The notes beneath the pieces were generated by a model. That model saw only the letters and a program-made list of their open reading frames with translations, ran no database searches and was not told where the DNA came from. A stretch of DNA of 64,000 bases from Lepas anatifera (taxonomy: Eukaryota > Arthropoda > Thecostraca > Lepadidae), in the NCBI GenBank assembly GCA_034440635.1, contig JAOTON010001570.1, positions 1 to 64,000 on the forward strand, written 5' to 3'. Positions 34,936-47,388 of the stretch are shown piece after piece. Position 1 is the stretch's first letter. Every line of letters begins with the position of its first letter. The translations under genes were made by a program, and so were the position numbers.

Positions 34936-37137
34936 TTTACTGCGAACTTTATGAAATTGATCTCTAAAGTCGAAATGTAATTCCCAGTGCTTAAAAATCC
35001 CCATCCGAACCAGTTAGAACTTGAAAACCCGTTCGAAATCGTCAACACTAAAATTCCTTTATTTGTTCCTTACTTCCTGAACACTTTAGGACTGAGCTGT
35101 CCTCGAGACGCCCAGCCAAATATGTTTACTTTCAAAACGAAACAATAAAAACGCACTGTTTCCCAGTATGTGCCCGGAGTGAAGTCTTCGGACAGCTACA
35201 TTTGAATAAAAACATTTTCACGGGAATGTTATGTGGCTGTTGATTGAAAATACGAAATTAAAAAAAACACGAAAAGCAGGGAATCTCCATGGCCTAAATT
35301 TATTTCATAGCACTGGCCAACAGACGCAATCATTCTGGCATGGAAGCACTCCGGTTTGCGGTTAAGTTCGTGGTGGTAATCTAGAATTTGAAGTTAGTTT
35401 TTTGGAAATCAGGCCACATTTTTGCAGAATTCTTACATTTCCGGTGCTCTGCTCAGACTCAGCTTTTGCACTAGTGTTTCTGGGCTAGTTAAGTCCTAAT
35501 AAGGTCATTTGCATGAATAAGAATATCAGCAAGCGATTATGATTGATTGGTACTTGGTCGGTAAGTGGTGTCGCAGGTCATGGCAGACGTGATAAATTTT
35601 CGCGAAAGTGCAATACTTCTTTAGAGGGACTTCATGACAAAAAGGTTGGGATAAAACTTAATCTCCTAGGTGGGTTTCTGACCTGGTTTAGTAAAAGTGA
35701 CACACCCTCGTATCTTAAAGAGAATTTCACAGCTGTGAGCTATGCGCCGGGGGAGTTCAAACTTCCGTGATGGATGGAATCAAGCCTAAATAGGAGTTAG
35801 AATGGCCTCCAAGCCAGAGAAACTTGGGAGCGAGCTGGAAACTAGTGCTCAAGACTGATATCAACTTGACTGAAGTTCGCAAAAAGTGACCTCAGCATGT
35901 CACTTCACTGGTCTGACGTAACTCTGTCTGATCTATTCGACCTCACCATGTGAATTATGCCAATCAAAACAAGAGCTAATAAATCAATAAATGGTAATGA
36001 ATACGGTTGATGAAGGCAGAATGTTGGCTTTTCGTACACAAAACTTATATCCATATGCCTGGGCTCACCGCTGAATGACCACTAGAAACTATATTTATGT
36101 GCACGTATTTGGAACTAGTGTGGCACAGGCTGGAAGCCAAACCAGCGTAACGCCATATATGAACAGCTTCAAGGGTCAACCTTGGTAACCAAGCAGTAAG
36201 CGACATTTGATCAATCCTAGTCATGCACAGCCACGAATCGACATTCCGGGAAAATGAGCCGAGGAGCCTGATTCGTCACTTAGACTTTCGCCTTTAGCGT
36301 TGGTCATGTTATAATCATACATACATACATACATACATACATACATACATACATGCGTACATACATACATACGTGAGGCTCCAGAGACCAGCCAGGGCCA
36401 AACCAGGTCAGATATATAGCTTGAAGGTGACCTCACGGCCTCTGCTCCATCACGTGTCAAGTCCAGATCAGCCTGAGCCTTGCCGTCAAGTTTACCCGCT
36501 CCCAGGCGACTGTCACCCGGGCCCATTAAACAGATGGCTGGGTGTGATTGGACCCCTCGCTGCGATGTGAGCTTCCCCTACCTAGCTGTGAAGTTTAAAA
36601 CCTGAAACAAGCGTTCAAACAATGTATAATTTGACGGGCTACGCACATAAGCAGTTTAGTTTTTTATTTAAAACAAATTTTGGCCAGATCAGACCGAAGT
36701 CTGCAAGAAATATTGCACACCTCCGGTAAAAAAATCACGATTTTGATATTTCACCAGGTCTATGACGTCACTGAGAGGGCCACCTGCCTGAAAGTGCGGC
36801 GCAATGCTATAGCTGGAAGTCTCAGATACGCCTCTAATTTAACTGGCGCTGACATCGCTTTATTAGCAACAAACTATGCCCCAGAAACGAGTTGTTGGCC
36901 TGAAAAGTAGAAAAGTTTTAATATCTCTAAAATGAGGCCTGACAGTGAAAAGCAGACTTGAGATTTGATACCACAACCGGATGCGCACATTCACATGCCG
37001 GTTCATTTTATGGTCTCATGTTTTGTCCCGCGTCATTCAGGGAGTAGCGCTGAATGCACCCAGCTCGGAGAAGGCCTTCCTCAGCGGTCGCGACAATCCA
37101 TTGGTCACCATCAGCATTTATTTTTGTTTAGAGTTCT
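34936..37137. other. No gene seen
   Basis: Short unrelated frames. The only structured sequence is the tetranucleotide run listed separately. Confidence 0.5.
36319..36373. repeat. (CATA)n microsatellite
   Basis: About 13 tetranucleotide units with two G interruptions. Confidence 0.95.
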
Positions 37138-37946
37138 TTAACACGTGCCGGTGCGGGGCAGATACCAGTCCACTCGGGTTTTCGCAGATAGCCAAGAAAC
37201 AGTGGCACGCAACCCGCCGTACATACGTTATACCTGTTACCTGGTCTTTTTGTGACTTCTGACCCAATTTTAGATCCAGGTCCTATCGGTGTCGCCCAGG
37301 TCAGTGTCCGACCTTAAAATGTTTATAAGTGCATCAATAAGAGCAGACTTAACAAATCGATCTGGTATCACACGGGGTCCCCAATTAAATTTGTGTTTAT
37401 GGCGAGGTGTGGGACCTGCCTCCAATTGGAAAGGTTCGGGAAATTTGTTTAGGTTCGAACACTTCGCAGAGAATAGAGATAGAGCGTTGGTTTGGACGGC
37501 ATCGTGTTTATCTTGTTACTGTGGTTCGAATAGCATGAATTATGACTTGTGCTGGCCTCGACTTTGCCTTAGGTCAAGCCAGGTCAGGCCCAATTTAGGA
37601 TTTGGCCTGACAGGGTCGCATGATACATCCTTCAATGGGGGATTCCAATGGCGCTAGTTTCTTTTCTACGGCTCTGCTATGTCAGCCATTATGACCCAAA
37701 ACACAATTGCCATTGCATTCCTATGAAATAAACTTGGACCTCTAGTGACCTTAAAATGAACTCACCAAACCATTTTATAACACGTTTTCTGGAGAATCCA
37801 GACGGGCTATCTTACAGTTCTGCCCGTTGCTATTTATCGTAGTTGGTGCTGATCGCAGTTCCTGAGATGGTAGGGGGGTAGGGGGCTACACGCCACGCCC
37901 CCGTACGTGCGAGGGTGACGCGGAGTCCCATAACGGCGCGTATTAA
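37138..37946 (-). mobile_element. TTAA element E, reverse orientation
   Basis: Flanked by TTAA at 37138-37141 and 37943-37946 (809 bp). The left terminus TTAACACGTGCC runs into CTCGGGTTTTCG, the same as the right-type end of elements A and B. The right terminus, read on the minus strand, is TTAATACGCGCC and contains GCGTCACCCTCGC, the counterpart of the GCCACCTTCGC spacer of element A. It is therefore inverted relative to A. The interior has several AGGTCA sites around 37565-37620 and no recognised protein. Confidence 0.7.
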
Positions 37947-37971
37947 TAGGAGTTGACGCGAACAGCTACGC

Positions 37972-38144
37972 CGGATACATAAGCAGCGTTAGAACACGTC
38001 CATTTACGTACCAGCCGCGGGAATGAACTTATCAACTCATGCGACCGGGAGTCTCAAAGGGGGACTTCCGGTTACATGAGTTGACAAGTCCGTTCCCGTG
38101 CTTGGTACGTAAATAGAGCGTACTGAAGCTGCTCATGTATCCGC
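37972..38144. repeat. Long hairpin, about 80-bp arms
   Basis: The left arm (about 37972-38051) and the right arm (about 38065-38144) are imperfect reverse complements. They share CGGATACAT, ATTTACGTACCA, CGGGAA and TCAACTCATG in mirrored order, with a spacer of about 13 bases. It lies only 26 bp from the right TTAA of element E. It could be a foldback MITE or a transcribed hairpin. Confidence 0.85.
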
Positions 38145-38705
38145 TGTAAACGGAGGGACTTGTATACAACGTTAAGAGGGTAAAATTCAAGTGTCCGGCA
38201 AGCTAGCAGATTCGGCGGAATCTACGGAATCACGTGTGTTTCCTGTTCGATCCTGCAATAGGACAGCTGGGGCATTCCACGACAAATCGACCAAGCGATA
38301 GCACCCTACACCTCAGATTTTGATGAAAATTTATGGAAGGGGTTGTTCAGGGCGCAGATTAACGCTTTCATATTTTTTTATTCGTCCGTCTGGTGGTTTT
38401 TTAGTTATGGTCTCAGGCGGTTTTTGGGCCCGTGAGAAACTCTACTTTTTCAATATCCTCGAGACTTTCCATGATCATTATATAAAGTTATAGACTTACA
38501 GAATCGGTAAGACCTAAATAAAAGTTTTGTTCTGTCAAAATTCAAAATGTGTTACACATAATCAAATTTTACATTACACCTAAGTTCAGGTCACGTGATT
38601 TGATCATGATGGCACAACAATGTGATACTTTTTTCCTTGCCCAATTGAGTTTGGGGTGTTACCATTACTTTGTAAAAAAACCTGGATACACGTTTTTTTC
38701 AATTG

Positions 38706-39689
38706 TTAAACCGCGCCCTAGTGGGCCTCCCAGCCACCTTCTCCCTGATGGGGGGGTGTTTGAACACTTCACCCCCCCTCGAACTCCGCTCCTTTGCGGG
38801 ATAGCAAGAAATGTGAAGGCTGGTGGATAGCTCATACAAATACATGAAAAAACTACAACAGTCACTTTTTGCCTCAGGTCAATATTGAGGTCATGGCAGG
38901 TCAAAGAAGGTTGCATGTTAGGATAGTGTTTTTCTAGCTCTGGCGTTTGACAGAGTAGAGTTATAATCGTTGTTTAGGCACCATTCGCTTCCTCTCGTCA
39001 GGGAAGATTGAATGATGTATAATATGACTATGATAGGTCAAAACACAAACATGGCCTGACCTCAGCTCAGGTCAAGGTCACTTTCCGACCTAGCATAGTC
39101 AGTATGCATATCTATTGACTCGCAATAGCAATAAAAACGTAATGGCATCAAAATAAAAGCCGGATCATCATTTCTAGTAAAGTTATTGACCCAAGTCTGA
39201 AAACAGCTCAAGTAGCCCCAGATGATCTCTCAGAAGTCACAGGTCAAAACATTGAACCATGAACCTGGAAGGGGGCCCACGATACTACGATTTAGAGAAT
39301 ATGAAGGGTTTCTCAGCTGTATCTACAAAAATACAGCTCAATTCCTATTTTCGCCATGTATTTCCAGTGGAGAGGTCATGATCCGTACCTGACCCTGGTC
39401 ATCGATATGAAAAATCCCGGAATACATTTTGTAGCACTCGGAAGGGACATTATGTGGTATGTTTCAATCCGATAGATTTACCCATTTCTTACTTGTGCCA
39501 CCTTAAATATTTTTGGAGATGAGGTCACTTGACCTGCACTGGTGACCTGACCTGAGGTAACTCAACCTTAAAATATTGGGGAAAGTCGCGAAATTGATCA
39601 GGCATAATGTGTTGGTATATATTGTGCTAAGTACGGCGGCGAAAAACCCGAGGGAGGTGTTCAAACACCCCACCCGGGGTGAGGGTTAA
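38706..39689 (+). mobile_element. TTAA element B
   Basis: 984 bp between TTAA at 38706 and 39686. The left end starts TTAAACCGCGCCC, contains CAGCCACCTTC, then GGGTGTTTGAACACTTCACC. The right end, read inward, starts TTAACCCTCACCCC and has the same GGTGTTTGAACACC palindrome, preceded on the plus strand by GGCGGCGAAAAACCCGAGG. The interior is dense in TGACCT/AGGTCA and has no transposase. Its orientation matches element A. Confidence 0.8.
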
Positions 39690-42059
39690 AGTGCATTTTT
39701 AAATCAGTGATGCAAGTGCATTAGGCCTAAGCATTGTAGCCTGTTCATCCTAATAGGCCTCGATGGACCTGGTATGGGAATAAAATTTTCAGAGATGGCC
39801 TTCAAATAATAAGGCAATTCATAATATAGCTTTATCTTTCAACTTTCTGATGATCTAAGTTAGGCATGGGCATATACTAGCTTCATCGTCGAGGGCAGGC
39901 ACATCGACCAGGTCTCGACCAGGTAGTACCTCAACGCAGTGCGGTGATGTCGGGAACTTGATCAGAAGGTCCCTCTCCCCGTTTGCTTACTCTGAATTCG
40001 TCCTTCACATCCTTGATGCCAGAACAAATGTTGACTTGGCAGGTAACTTTCAATAGAAAAGCCAATTGTATACGGTGCTCCGTATTTGGATAGCACGAAG
40101 GCGTACATGTAATTGGTTTAGGGTGCCCAGTTCAAAATGCTGCTTCTAGTGCGTAGCGAGGCGAATATACTAACAGACTTACGGTCTCATCACAAGTTTC
40201 TTTTGTACAATGAGCCCAAAACACACCATGTTAATGTATGTACCTGCAGCGCAAAGGAAAATGGTATCTCTCATTGCTAATGCATTGGAGACACCCTTTT
40301 TCTTTGCACAGCTGATATCACCGTAGATATCACCGTAGTAACAAGTGTGAGACATTACACTTTGCCATATACGTACATGTATACGAGCCAGACTTTTAGT
40401 CCCTTCCCCCATTCAACAGTCATTGCTGTGTAAAGACTAAAACCAGCCTTATGTTCAAATTCCATAAAATAATCCAGAAAAGGATATGTTTGTGTATAGT
40501 ATGAGCATGAGTGTAATATGAATTATCTCCTTCATCGCAATGTTCAAAAAATCTCTCCGAAACGTCAGGATTCTACCACTCCTATTCATTACTCGCCAAC
40601 ACAGAATGGCATGCTAGAAAAAGTCATAGCATGCTCTCATCAATCGGAGTAAGCCTGAGGAATAGAGTTCCTTTTACTGGTTGGGCCCCATGAAAACTTT
40701 CTTGAAGGGCTTCGTCGACAACGATGAATTTAGTTTTGCTCATAAGAAAGGACTGAACGTTTGAAATAAACTTTCTGACCAGAAACGTGTTCATTGTCTC
40801 CGCCGATAATATCTGATCATAGGCGTGGTGCCTCTTTTTCCTGCATCGCTTTTTGCTTCAGCGTCTCGCCCACGCCATCACAAGCGTTTTTGCCGTGGAA
40901 TGTTGCAAAAAAATACACTACCATTCAATGCCAGCATCAGCTTCGTGAAAACAAAGATTAACGCTGTCGGACCGATTTATTATATTGGCCCGCATATCGA
41001 TCGGGAAAAATAATGAACATGCCCTGGGCAGTCACGGAATACGGGACCGCAAAGTCGGGGCTAAATGCCACAAAAGGGTAGGGACTGGCGCAGCGTTGTG
41101 TTTCAATGGATCTGGAACGAAGCACATGCTTTGCTAGGCTGTCCTGTTTATTTGTTTCCAAAATGCCACGAACCGGTGAATCCTGATTTGCAGTGCACCT
41201 CAATGGAATCTTCGACATTCATTCTGTACTTTACATGCGCAGGTGTAAAAAAGTCGCCGACTTCTAAATCAGATGAGGCACAAAAGGGTGTCCTTACGTA
41301 CCAGCACATTGTTGACCGTCTGTTTTATGAATTTATTTTGTTGACCGTCCTGAACTTAATGATATTGTAACGGATCAGTGCAATAACCGCGCACCATCCT
41401 ACTGCAGATGATGCCATTGGTGATTCCTTTCAGTGCAGAGCCAGCAGGGCGCTCACCTCTCCGTCACCCCCCGGGATACAAGAGCAGCCTCAGCGCTGAC
41501 TATTTCTGTAAGGACCGTGGGAACCGACCAATCGACTCATGTATCCGGGAGCCTGGTGCGTTTTTGCCACAAGTTTCATCAAAGTCTGAGATATTGGGTG
41601 TTATTTTGATATATTTTGGGTCGTTTTATCGTGGAATGTCCTAACTATTTTCGTATTACTATTTTACTTCCATCTATTGCAAAAGTCAAAAGCCCAAAAA
41701 ATTTACTCCTGTTTTTGTTCCGTACAAGGCTAAGTTGGGATCAAAGATGGAAGTGAGGTATGGATCATAGCTCAAGACATTTTACTACATCCACCAGAGC
41801 CACAGCACAACATGTCGCAATATTCGTAAGTTTAGTAAATATAAATATTCCTTCGGGCTGATCATCCTGACCAAAACCGACGCAAGCATCGCAAAAACCT
41901 ATTCATAGAAGCTCCTGTTAATCCGCTGTTGAAAACACTCTTTTATCATATCATCACAAAGCACGATGGTTTGAAAAGTTCAGGGAAATTATGCTGCATG
42001 TAATTCGGCCCAGTTCGAAAACTCGCGCTCTCCCTTGTTTTCCGTGCGACCGTCTCACT
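39690..42059. other. No gene seen
   Basis: Short frames without recognisable domains. I see nothing I can support. Confidence 0.5.
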
Positions 42060-42360
42060 CACCTGAAACGGAGAGGGTCGGCTGCGACTGTCGTTCGCTG
42101 CTGGACTTCCCTCCCGCAGATCTCACCCGGGACAGCTCTGACCTGTTCAGCCCACCGACCGTCTGAATACAGCGGCGACAGGCCCGGCTCTGAAGAGGTG
42201 TCGGAGGGATGGACGGTGCGGCGCAGGACTCGAGTCCGTGCCCTGGTGGCGTGGAAAGACACCAGACGCGTTCGCCCGGCGCCGCCCAGTGTTGCCTATT
42301 GACGGATCCCCACCGCAGCTACTGTCGCCGCCGCCGCCGCCCAGTGACGTCACTCTTACG
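42060..42360 (-). other. GC-rich block with a strong splice donor, candidate exon
   Basis: On the minus strand a GC-rich stretch open in more than one frame ends at CCGTTTCAG/GTGAGTGAG, close to the ideal 5' splice site, at 42061. It could be the first exon or 5' UTR of an unidentified gene. No frame gives a recognisable protein and no downstream exon was matched. Confidence 0.3.
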
Positions 42361-42924
42361 TCATCAACTCCCATCACGACGTCACCCATCAAAAGGCACC
42401 CCTGGGGTGTGCCACGATAGGTCGACCACTTTTCTGCATATAAAAACCTCACGTCACTGGTTTTATATAACTTCGAATATGGGGTTCCCTGGGGGGATAG
42501 ATTCAGCCGTCAAGTTTTCACTCCATCTCGTCTACTGTTATTCAGGTATAACCTTGGGCATTTCGTCAGGTCGCCAGACAGAGGCTATGTTTGCAGGCCT
42601 CTAAACCCGGCTAAATTCATCAAAATGTGTAAAATTCTACCACAACGAATCGAAATAGGATCGAATTTGAAGAAAAAAAAAGTGACCAAGAAAGAGGCTT
42701 GCATTCAATTCTTGTTCAGAATAAATCACCTGTATTTATCACCAGTACATTTCATGATAAGTGTAACCTTCTATACCTATCATGTTATGATAGTTCCAAA
42801 AACTACATAGGTACATGCAATTTGAGATTGTTATTCATAACCTGAAATCAGGTCGCTTCCTTGATGCTCCGTATTAGTATATGAAGATATTATACATAAT
42901 AATTCTTTTTATTTCATATTTTAT

Positions 42925-43400
42925 GATACTTATAAGTTGATATGGTGTTCACTGGCCTGTCCCCTCGAATCCGGATATAAAAAAAACACTGAAGAATGCA
43001 TATTCGGGCGCAGGCCCTTCATCAGAATCATGTAGTAGATATAAAAAATTATCAGTAATAGTGTAGCCAGACCTCGAATTGAGCTTCACAGAAATGCCTT
43101 TTAGAATGAATTGTTAAAAATTGGATGTCGTGACAACATCTTCGAATATGAGTTGCAACTGGTTGTGAGCTGCAATATCAGTTGCATTACAATATGAGTT
43201 GCAACTGTTTTCTTTAACAATTCATTCTAAAAGGCATTTCTGTGAAGCTCAATTCGAGGTCTGGCTGCACTATGACGGAAATTTTTTATATCTTCTACAT
43301 GATTCTGATGAAGGCCTGTGCCCGAATATGCAATCTTCAGTGTTGCTTACATTTCCGGATTCGAGGGGACAGGCCAGTGAACACCCTATCAACTTATCAT
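42925..43400. mobile_element. Foldback element with about 195-bp inverted arms
   Basis: The left arm (about 42925-43120) and the right arm (about 43211-43400) are reverse complements at most positions. They share GTTGATA.GGTGTTCACTGG, TCGAATCCGGA, AGAATGCATATTCGGGC, and CTCGAATTGAGCTTCACAGA in mirrored order. The spacer carries repeats of ATATGAGTTGCAACT. There is no coding capacity. It is a non-autonomous foldback or long-TIR MITE; the superfamily is not clear. Confidence 0.9.
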
Positions 43401-43499
43401 CACGCTCCTCGCCGCAGCACTCCAAAACCTATAAACGTTTATGATACCTATGTTTGAATAGAAAACACCCCGCTGAATTTGTCGCAATTCACGGGGCGT

Positions 43500-43559
43500 T
43501 TTCTATTGATGACGCCCCGTGGGACGTCATCAATAGAAACGCGTTCAATGATTGAACGC
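43500..43559. repeat. Two adjacent perfect hairpins
   Basis: TTTCTATTGATGACG (43500-43514) pairs perfectly with 43525-43539 over a 10-base loop. It is followed by the palindrome GCGTTCAATGATTGAACGC (43541-43559). A GGGGCG/CGCCCC pair overlaps the first stem. This could be a transposon end or structured RNA. Confidence 0.85.
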
Positions 43560-44290
43560 GCCTCCATCAATCAGCGGCCAAGATCAGTTGCTTACCCGCG
43601 AGGCACAGAGGTCAGATAGGTCACGGCCGCGGGGTGGCAGCTGAGAGTTAATGCGTTAGTGGGGACGGGTAGCGTGGCGGGATATAATACCCACGTATAC
43701 CCTATCTGGAGATGTCCTGTTGGTGCGTGCTGATTGATGGAGGGATAGGTGTAAGGGGCATTTATTACAGGCATGTGAGTGCTATGACTAGGCATCTGGG
43801 CGAAGTGTTTTTGTGAGGTGGGCAAGGGTGGTGGTACGGGGAGACAAGTGTCAGTTCAGAACAGTGGGAGAACTCGTCGGGGCTCTAAAAGTTATAGCAT
43901 TAGATGACCACTTCGCAATTGGTCAGAAAACGTATTTCCAGCCAGATTGCATCTCCCGAATATAATGTACCAGTCTCCAATATTTTGGCAAACATAGCCC
44001 TTTTCTGCGCGAACATCTTCGGGCCGCGGCATCATCTGCAAATACTACCCATTTCAGGTGCATTTAAATCAAATGCCAGTTAAATATATTTAGTTCGCAC
44101 CTAGTTCCGAAACAATCTGGGCGGGGCGAAAACGTGTTCCCGGGATCCGATTCTCAATACACGGTCGGCGGAGCACTCCCAGCACTCCTGTCGTGAACGC
44201 CGACACGTGCCTGGGTCATTCCGCGTCGTATCAATACAAATTTACATTTTCGTGCCAAACCCCTCAGAACTCGATGGAACTTGGTGCACC

Positions 44291-44529
44291 CGTAGAACCA
44301 TAAGCGTCGCCGCCGGCAAAAAGTGGGGGGCAGCCAAACTTCAAACTGACGCTGACAAAAACTTTCCACGTTAGGACCAAATACTGTTCGAATTTGGGCT
44401 CCTCGTTGCCTTCTGCAGCGGCTGGTTATAAGGATATCCGGGTTTCTCCCATTTTGACTGGGATCAGGAAATTTTTGGCCAAAAAGTTGGGGGGCCAGGC
44501 CCCCCGGTGGCGACGCCCCTGCGTAGAAC
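44291..44529. mobile_element. hAT MITE with 8-bp target duplication
   Basis: The element (44299-44521, 223 bp) has ends CATAAGCGTCGCCGCCGG and, read inward from the right, CAGGGGCGTCGCCACCGG. It is flanked by CGTAGAAC at 44291-44298 and 44522-44529. There is no transposase. Next to the right end lies the inverted GGGGGGCCAGGCCCCCC. It sits inside the longest non-repetitive open frame of the window (minus strand 44154-44972, 272 codons), which has no recognised domain. Confidence 0.88.
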
Positions 44530-46005
44530 CATGTGAAGGAATACCACACATAAATGTCCAGCCCGGAGTAGCGCTTGAGGTCAGATCTAAGGGCAGCGGC
44601 GCAGTAACCATTTCCATGTTGTGAGGTGAGGGGAAATGTTGTAGCCGCTACAGGGGCCAGTGGTGGTTCGGCCATTTTTAATGCGAACATTTTCCGATTT
44701 TGGTCACTTTGGAACACAAAATCAAGGGAAATGGTTGGAAAAGTGACAACAAGCAGAAACCTTAATTGAGGTTTATGAAGTGAAAGTTTTCTAAAGATGC
44801 TTAACAATAAATATATACAAAATACCACAAATAACATCAATAGCAAAACAACTATCACCGACCACCTTTTTCGCCTCTCCCACGCTTTAACCGATGACAG
44901 CAATATTGAGGTGACAGCGTTGACGTTGACGGCGACAGCGACGATCTTGTCGAAGGCCCTGAACTTTGACAAGAAAATGTCTGTGGAATACTGGAACCCT
45001 TCGGCAGAGATACTTCAAGTTGTTTGTAGAAGGTGCAAGAAGTAGAATCACCCTGCTTTCCAGTACCCTCCCAATAACGGGTGTTTATTCAATGCCATAA
45101 CTTGGCCTTGTCCTCCATTGCCCCCGCTGCCTTGGCACGCTCGCAAACCCCGCAAACCCCCGATCAACTATTTGATTACACCTTATTGCCGGCCGCATGC
45201 CTTCCTCCGAATTTTTTTTCGCCCTTGGCCAAGTACCTCTCAGACCAAATCTGAAACCTGTTATCTTCTTCCTGTTGGAACTTAAAACGATTACCACTAT
45301 CAGGATTAAAACCCAAAATAGGCGTGGACGATTTGCCTAATAAAAGTCCTTACAGAACTTGGGTCAAGAGTGCAGTCAGATATTCAGTACGGAGAGCTTA
45401 CCGCCTCCGAAGAGCACTGTTCGAAAATGGGCGTTTGGTTGAGACCCCAACACACGTCAGATTTGAGCTTATATCGATTTGCTGAGCAAGTTCGCCGTAT
45501 ATTACAGCCGTCCGAACAACTAGGCTCTTTGTTAGGTAATCTAGCGTCCCAGCTAATCTTCTTTGAAAATAAAGGCCTGGCACGCAATTCTGCGGTGGGG
45601 TCAAATAACCCGTGGATGCAGGAAATCTATGACTATCAGATACATTAGCAGACAGTGGGACGCTTCCCACGTCTTGTCTACACCCACAATAGGGTTGAAA
45701 TTGCATAGGGGGCGGGGGGAGGGGGATATGTAATCAGATAGTTATAGAGAAATGACGATTGCCCCAGAGCAGGGACCCCAGCCTCTCCAGGTCAGGAATA
45801 CCGACTCTGCTCGAATGTTCTCACTGACAGCAAGGTTTCCCCGCTCTCATGGAGGACAGGGTTGGCTTAGAGGTAAGCACAGCTGTCTGGATTATATACT
45901 GGATTTTAGTATATTTCGGGCATGAGGAACGCTACAGAAGCACAGAGGAGTCCGTAGCGAAATAATGGTGGCTCTCAGCTCGACAGCTAAAACTAGGTAT
46001 CATTA
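44530..46005. other. No gene identified
   Basis: Includes the upstream part of the 272-codon minus-strand frame. That frame has a hydrophobic segment (VIVVLLLMLFVVFCIYLLL) but no known domain, and it runs through a MITE, so I do not call it a gene. Nothing else is supported. Confidence 0.45.
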
Positions 46006-46640
46006 TTAACACGCGCAGTGGAGGGGGTCCTAAAGTGCCCTCCCCTTGAGATCTTGGAAACCAAGAGGGTTAGAAAAACGCCCGTTTGGGAGCGTGTGGA
46101 AGCGACGGCGATCTACATCAAAGCTACGTTTCATTGACCTAGCCCAATATCTTCAAGGTCAAACGAGTCAAATCTAAGCCGTGCTGAAGACCTCTTGGAA
46201 ATACCGCGATTATGCGGGAAAAGTCGGGACTACACAAAAAAGCGGACTTAGGTCATAGAGGGAAGGTCCCAAAAATGTTCTCAGAAAGTTTGAGGTGAAT
46301 GTCATTGAAGGTCACAGGCCTATGACGTAACAATATGATCTTCCCAATAATGTACACTATACCTGACACTATAGCAGCCTTTGGGCAGGAAATGAGGGTT
46401 GAACCTTGAAAAAGACCTTTGGCCTTAGCCTGTTACCTTAAATTCGACATTGAGCAGCCTTAACTATGACGTCATAGCATGACATACGCCATGCTGAATA
46501 ATGCCATCTGAGCGGAATATTGAGGTTAATTACCTTGACCTCTGACCTTGACCTTCGTGTTTGGGGTGAAACTGGCATCCCGATTACATCACGTTCACCA
46601 AATCATCCTGATTATATGACGTTATGACGTCACCACTCGG
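46006..46640 (+). mobile_element. TTAA element F, left end only
   Basis: TTAACACGCGCAGTGGAGGG starts like element A. A GGGGGTCCTAAAGTGCCCTCC inverted pair and then AGGTCA/TGACCT-rich sequence follow, as in the other TTAA elements. No right end with TTAA was recognised, so the 3' limit is approximate and the copy is probably truncated. Confidence 0.55.
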
Positions 46641-47388
46641 TCTACTGTGAAGGCGAACTGAGGCGACCGCGCGATTGCTACGGCCCCAAAACATAGATCT
46701 GACTTTGAAAGCCAATCAGTAAAAAATACTGACCGATTTGTTAAAAATTATTCGCAAATCGACGCACTCTTGAATTCTCTCCAATGTAGCAGAGTAGCGT
46801 TTTCCGGCGGCGAAGGTTTTCCGGCCACATCGGAAAAATAGCTGGAAGCATTTTAGTACCCTCTCCAATGCTTGTGTTAAACGGCTCAATCTCCATCGAA
46901 CAATCTCGATCTGCTATTTTCCACCATACCGCACGTATGTGCCCGATATGAGGTAGGTAATAGCACAATCAGATTTTATGGTGCAGATTTAGACGTTGAA
47001 AAACGTTTCAGTTTTTCCCGTTGAGCCGAAACCCGCCATGACTTCAATTGTGGCCTGTACGGCTGAGCAGATCACGGAGCAGGCGTAAGGTACTTTCGGC
47101 CCCGGACCATGTGGACTCCGGAGGTGCAGGATGTAGCAGAATTCATCGGCTAGGAAGCACTCTCAGAGAGCGCATGTTCAACGATAATAGAAATTTGGCG
47201 GCCGAAGACACATTCAACCTTAGGGCACATACACAACGGACGTGCAAATGTCAGCGTCAAGGTCACTTCAGAACCGGGGGAACATGCTCCCTGCGGCCCG
47301 GGCCCAAGTGGCATACCTATTCGTGTCGCTGGGTTCACCATCCCCGTAAAGTCATGGAGCTGCCAATGTTTCTCCCTTGGAAAATTCA

